This document shows positions 60,659 through 64,000 of a stretch of DNA of 64,000 nt, one piece after another. Below the pieces are notes generated by a model. That model was given only the letters and a program-made list of their open reading frames with translations, made no database searches and was not told the DNA's origin. This DNA comes from Paracentrotus lividus (taxonomy: Eukaryota > Echinodermata > Echinoidea > Camarodonta > Echinidae): the NCBI GenBank assembly GCA_940671915.1, contig CALNVZ010003426.1, positions 39,211,389-39,275,388 of the forward strand, in the 5' to 3' direction. Every line of letters starts with the position of its first letter. Position 1 is the stretch's first letter. The translations under genes were made by a program, and so were the position numbers.

Positions 60659-63593
60659 TAGTAGAGGACCACCGTGTAGACCCCGTGGATGTTTTTTGGG
60701 AACAAAGGTTTGAAAGTGGTTTTGAGTTGCTTAGAGGTCACTTATCAAAATGAGCTTGGCTAGTCCCCTGCTAACCCCCGGCAACTCTCGTAGGGGTCAA
60801 AATAAGGTCAAATTGGGGCCAATAGGGGGTCAAATTTTTAAAATGCTCAAATAATATCAAAAGACATTGCAAATTGTCCGTCTCATTCTACTGAACAAAA
60901 AAGTGTACAGGATCATAAACCCATGACCTCCCAGTAAGAAGTTATGGCGGGAAAAGTCAAAAGGTCAACAAACTTTCACATGAAGGCATATAGGCCTATA
61001 CAAGCTAAAATTGTTAGGAACGACAAATTTTCGTGTTTGTTGTGTCTCTTAATATTTATTATCGCTAAGAATATTAATTGAGACTATTTATACATTTGAA
61101 AATCATGATCAGTATAAATAAGGGGTCAAGCTAAGGTCATTTGGGGTCAAATGAGTTAATTTAGGATAGAAATATGGTAAAGGAGTTTAAACAGCTCCAT
61201 TTGTTGTGGTATTGTCAAGTTTGGTATAAACAGATGATTAAAACTGACAGATTTGTATTTCTAATCCAGAAACCACATTTAATAAATGTAAGGGGTCATG
61301 ATATGGTCAAAGGGTCAATAGATCATTTAGGGTCAAAATGTTACGTTGACCTAGAGGTATTGTGCTGCATAAGGTGCACTAGAACCCCTTGAGCCATGAA
61401 CTTCAAATTCAAAAGTAGTATGTACCATCGTAAGAAGATAATCTAATTTGATCTTATAGAATGAAGGTGAAAGGTCAAGGGTCACATGGTCAACTTATGA
61501 AATTTCAGGTATTCACTTCGTTATTGCATTATTTTAAGAAAAAGCTTGATCTTGATGATACTATATTCATTAGATGCCAATCTCATACAATGTTTAAGTG
61601 TACAGGATCATATATACCTGACCTCCCAGTAAAAAGTTACGATAGGAAAAATCAAAAGGTCAACAAACTTTCACATGAAGCCATAATAGGCTTACACACG
61701 CTAAAATTGCTTGGAATGACAAATTTTTGTGTCTTTTTGTATCTATGATTAAGAAAATTAATTGAGACTAGCTATTCCTACATAAGAAAATCATATTCAG
61801 TAGATATAAGGGCTCAAACTAAGGTTATTTGGGGTCAAATTTGTGACCGAAATAGGGTAAAGGGGTTAAGCAGCTCCATTTATGTCCTACTGTTAAGTTG
61901 TGTGTAAACTGATGATTACAACTTACAGATTTGTATTTCTTTTCCAAAACCACATTCAATAAATGTTAGGGGTCATGGTACTGTCAAAAGGTAAATCGAT
62001 CATTTAGGGTCAAAATGTTACAGTGACCTAAACTGATGTGCACTCAGCTCATATTGATTGTAGAAGTATTTGGGAGGTGAACTTCAATTTGATGATATAA
62101 TTTATATCAAAGGTCACATACATGTAGTCAAGTTATGACATTCCAAGAACCAATTTGAACTTCAACCTTAATGGTATCACGATTATAGCAGATGGTCTGA
62201 TGAGATTTTGTAAAGGGTATGTCAAAAGTATAATATACCTGACTATTCTGGCAGCTTTTAACGATCAGTGATGTTATCATTTATTATAACATACAAAAAA
62301 AAATTGGTTAAAAAACGAGACAGACTTGCACAAATTAAAGTTGAGGTCCAGTAAAAGTCTAAAACATAGATTAAAGATCGATGAATACCCAACAAAGCGC
62401 AATTCTTGTGCATTGTTCAGACGTTTATAAAAGAAAAAAGTTTATAAAAAAAAAAAGTAATTTCAGACATAAACTTCTGTGAACCTTGACATTTTACCAA
62501 TACACAGTCTCGTATAATGAAATTTTTTTCGTGGTGACATCATCATAGTTTCACATCTCAAATAGTTTTTGATGTACTTCAATAATGGGGCAGATACATG
62601 TATTTCCTTCTAGGTTTACCTCTGTGACCCTTGACATTTGACCTAAATTTTCAAACATTGTAAGAAGTTGATATACATAAATATAACAAAAAGTTTTTTT
62701 CTAAAACTATTGTAATAATAAGGTAAATACCTGGAATTTCTTTAGTTGACCATGTGACCCTTGACCTTTGACCTACATTCTATATGATCAAATTAGGTTG
62801 TCTTCTTATGATGGAATACATAAAGACTTTTAAATTTTAAGTTCCAGGCTCAAGAATTTCTAATGTACATATGCAGCACCATATCTCTAGGTCCATGAAC
62901 ATTTTGACCCAAAATGAATTGATGACCTTTGACCATATCTAGACCTAAATACTGATGTGGTTTCTGGAATAAAAGTACAAATCTATGTAGTTTTTAATCA
63001 TGAATCTACTAGACCTAGTAGAATCCATGGTTTTTATCATCTATTATATATATAAACTTGACAATACCACATAAATAGAGCTGTTTTAACTCCTTTACTG
63101 TATTTCGATCCTAGATTAAATCATTTGACCCCAATGGACCTTAGTTTGACCCTTATATGTACTGATCATGATTTCTCTTATGTAGAAATAGTCTCAATTA
63201 ATTTTCTGTTAGCGATAATAAATATTATAGAACAACAAACACGAATTTGTCGTCCCTAACAATTTTAGCTTGTATGGCCTTATATGCCTTCATGTGAAAG
63301 TTTGACTTTGACCTTTCCCGCCATAACTTTTTACTGGAGGTCATGGTATATGATCCTGTCACTTTTTTTGTTCAGTAGTATAGACGACAATTTGCAGTCT
63401 TTTGATATTATTTGGCATTTTAAAAATTTGACCCCTATTTGCCCCAATTTGACCTTATTTTGACCCGCTACGAGAGTTGCCGGGGTTAGCAGGACTAGCC
63501 AAGCTAATTTTGATTAGTGACCTCTAAGCAACTCAAACCACTTTCAAACCTTTGTTCCCAAAAACATCCACGGGTCTACACGGGGCTCTACTA
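60659..63593. mobile_element. Foldback element with ~1-kb inverted arms
   Basis: The left arm begins TAGTAGAGGACCACCGTGTAG and the right arm ends CTACACGGGGCTCTACTA. Long matching stretches include CCCCTGCTAACCCCCGGCAA against TTGCCGGGGTTAGCAGGA and, further in, CAAAAGGTCAACAAACTTTC against GAAAGTTTGACTTTGACC. The left arm also contains a direct repeat of about 700 bp (60911 and 61607 onward). The arms are full of GGTCAAAGGTCA-type words. There is no coding frame, and target duplications are not evident. A foldback or long-inverted-repeat DNA transposon is the best description. Confidence 0.75.
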
Positions 63594-64000
63594 AGAAGAG
63601 AGATACATTTGTAAGTATTGTTCTACTCTACTTTTTTCATAAATCTCTCGGTCATTGTGTTCGTTGGCGGGGAGGGAGGGGGGGGGGGGATGGCCCAAAT
63701 CTTCAAAACTTTCTTGTGATTACTATGTTCGTTTTTGCTAGATGTTCAAAACATCAATGCTATCTTATTCTTACCTGCGTTATGTACCTGACTTTTTTTT
63801 TTTTTTTTTTTTTTTTTTTGGTTGGAGGGGGGGGGGTGAGTTCCGGAAACATTACAAGGGTTTAGAAGAAAAAAAAAAGTTTCTATTATCTGAATTTGTC
63901 TTATTTCCTGAACGAGAGTAAATAAACAAAGGTCGGATAATCCTCCACGGCTCGGAATGGCTGTCATTAAATGTAGTTCTAAGTGTTGAACTCTACTCTT
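63594..64000. other. Right edge without recognisable gene
   Basis: AT-rich sequence with a G tract near 63680 and a poly-T run at 63793-63820 followed by another G tract. No gene signal is seen. Confidence 0.5.

Larger units (their letters stand above)
50694..61626 (+). repeat. Tandem ~10.9-kb block, copy 2
   Basis: Starts TCTTTTATCC at 50694 and follows copy 1 in order to CTGACCTCC at 61626, then continues into unique sequence. Copy 2 is about 85 bp longer. Its minisatellite arrays and transposon ends are cleaner than in copy 1, whereas a few other places are worse. No gene is recognised. Confidence 0.95.

Overview
The window is AT-rich animal nuclear DNA with one recognisable protein-coding gene and many short transposons. 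Spliced exons with GT/AG introns, microsatellites, MITE-type elements and polyA/polyT runs rule out a prokaryote. The gene encodes a concentrative nucleoside transporter of the SLC28 (CNT) family. Frequent AGGCCTA and ACATGTA words and the repeat style fit a marine deuterostome invertebrate, most likely an echinoderm such as a sea urchin or sea star. That assignment is an impression, not a proof.

Layout. 1-12.4 kb: no recognisable gene; CAGTGGCGGATCC-type and CAGGGGCCGCGGAG-type MITEs, a hAT-like element and microsatellites. 12.43-12.59 kb: one isolated candidate first coding exon of unknown identity. 12.6-23.4 kb: no recognisable gene; a GCGAAAATA-type MITE with an internal 99-bp duplication. 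23.46-32.00 kb: the SLC28 gene on the + strand in eleven coding exons, about 636 codons. Ten exons are open and in phase. The eighth (30013-30177) carries several single-base indels. Introns contain a 134-bp hairpin element and other repeat fragments. 32.0-37.6 kb: 3' flank and simple repeats. 37.6-39.6 kb: two abutting ~970-bp non-autonomous transposons flanked by TA. 39782-39806: a run of exactly 25 N. 39.84-61.63 kb: a ~10.9-kb block present twice in direct tandem. The copies differ almost only by single-base indels, which looks like noisy long-read gap filling. Each copy holds an interstitial-telomere-like hairpin, a tRNA-like inverted repeat, a 3.4-kb transposon with two opposed arrays of a 31-bp minisatellite, and the start of a foldback element. 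That foldback element is complete only after copy 2 (60.66-63.59 kb).

The SLC28 product is predicted to be a sodium-coupled nucleoside importer of the plasma membrane. Its four known selectivity positions match human CNT3, suggesting broad purine and pyrimidine uptake. No other gene in the window can be linked to it, and no multi-gene system is visible. The most notable observations are the tandem block as a probable assembly artefact, the damaged exon 8, and a shared design in three TA-target transposon types that carry their terminal motif again as an internal head-to-head palindrome.
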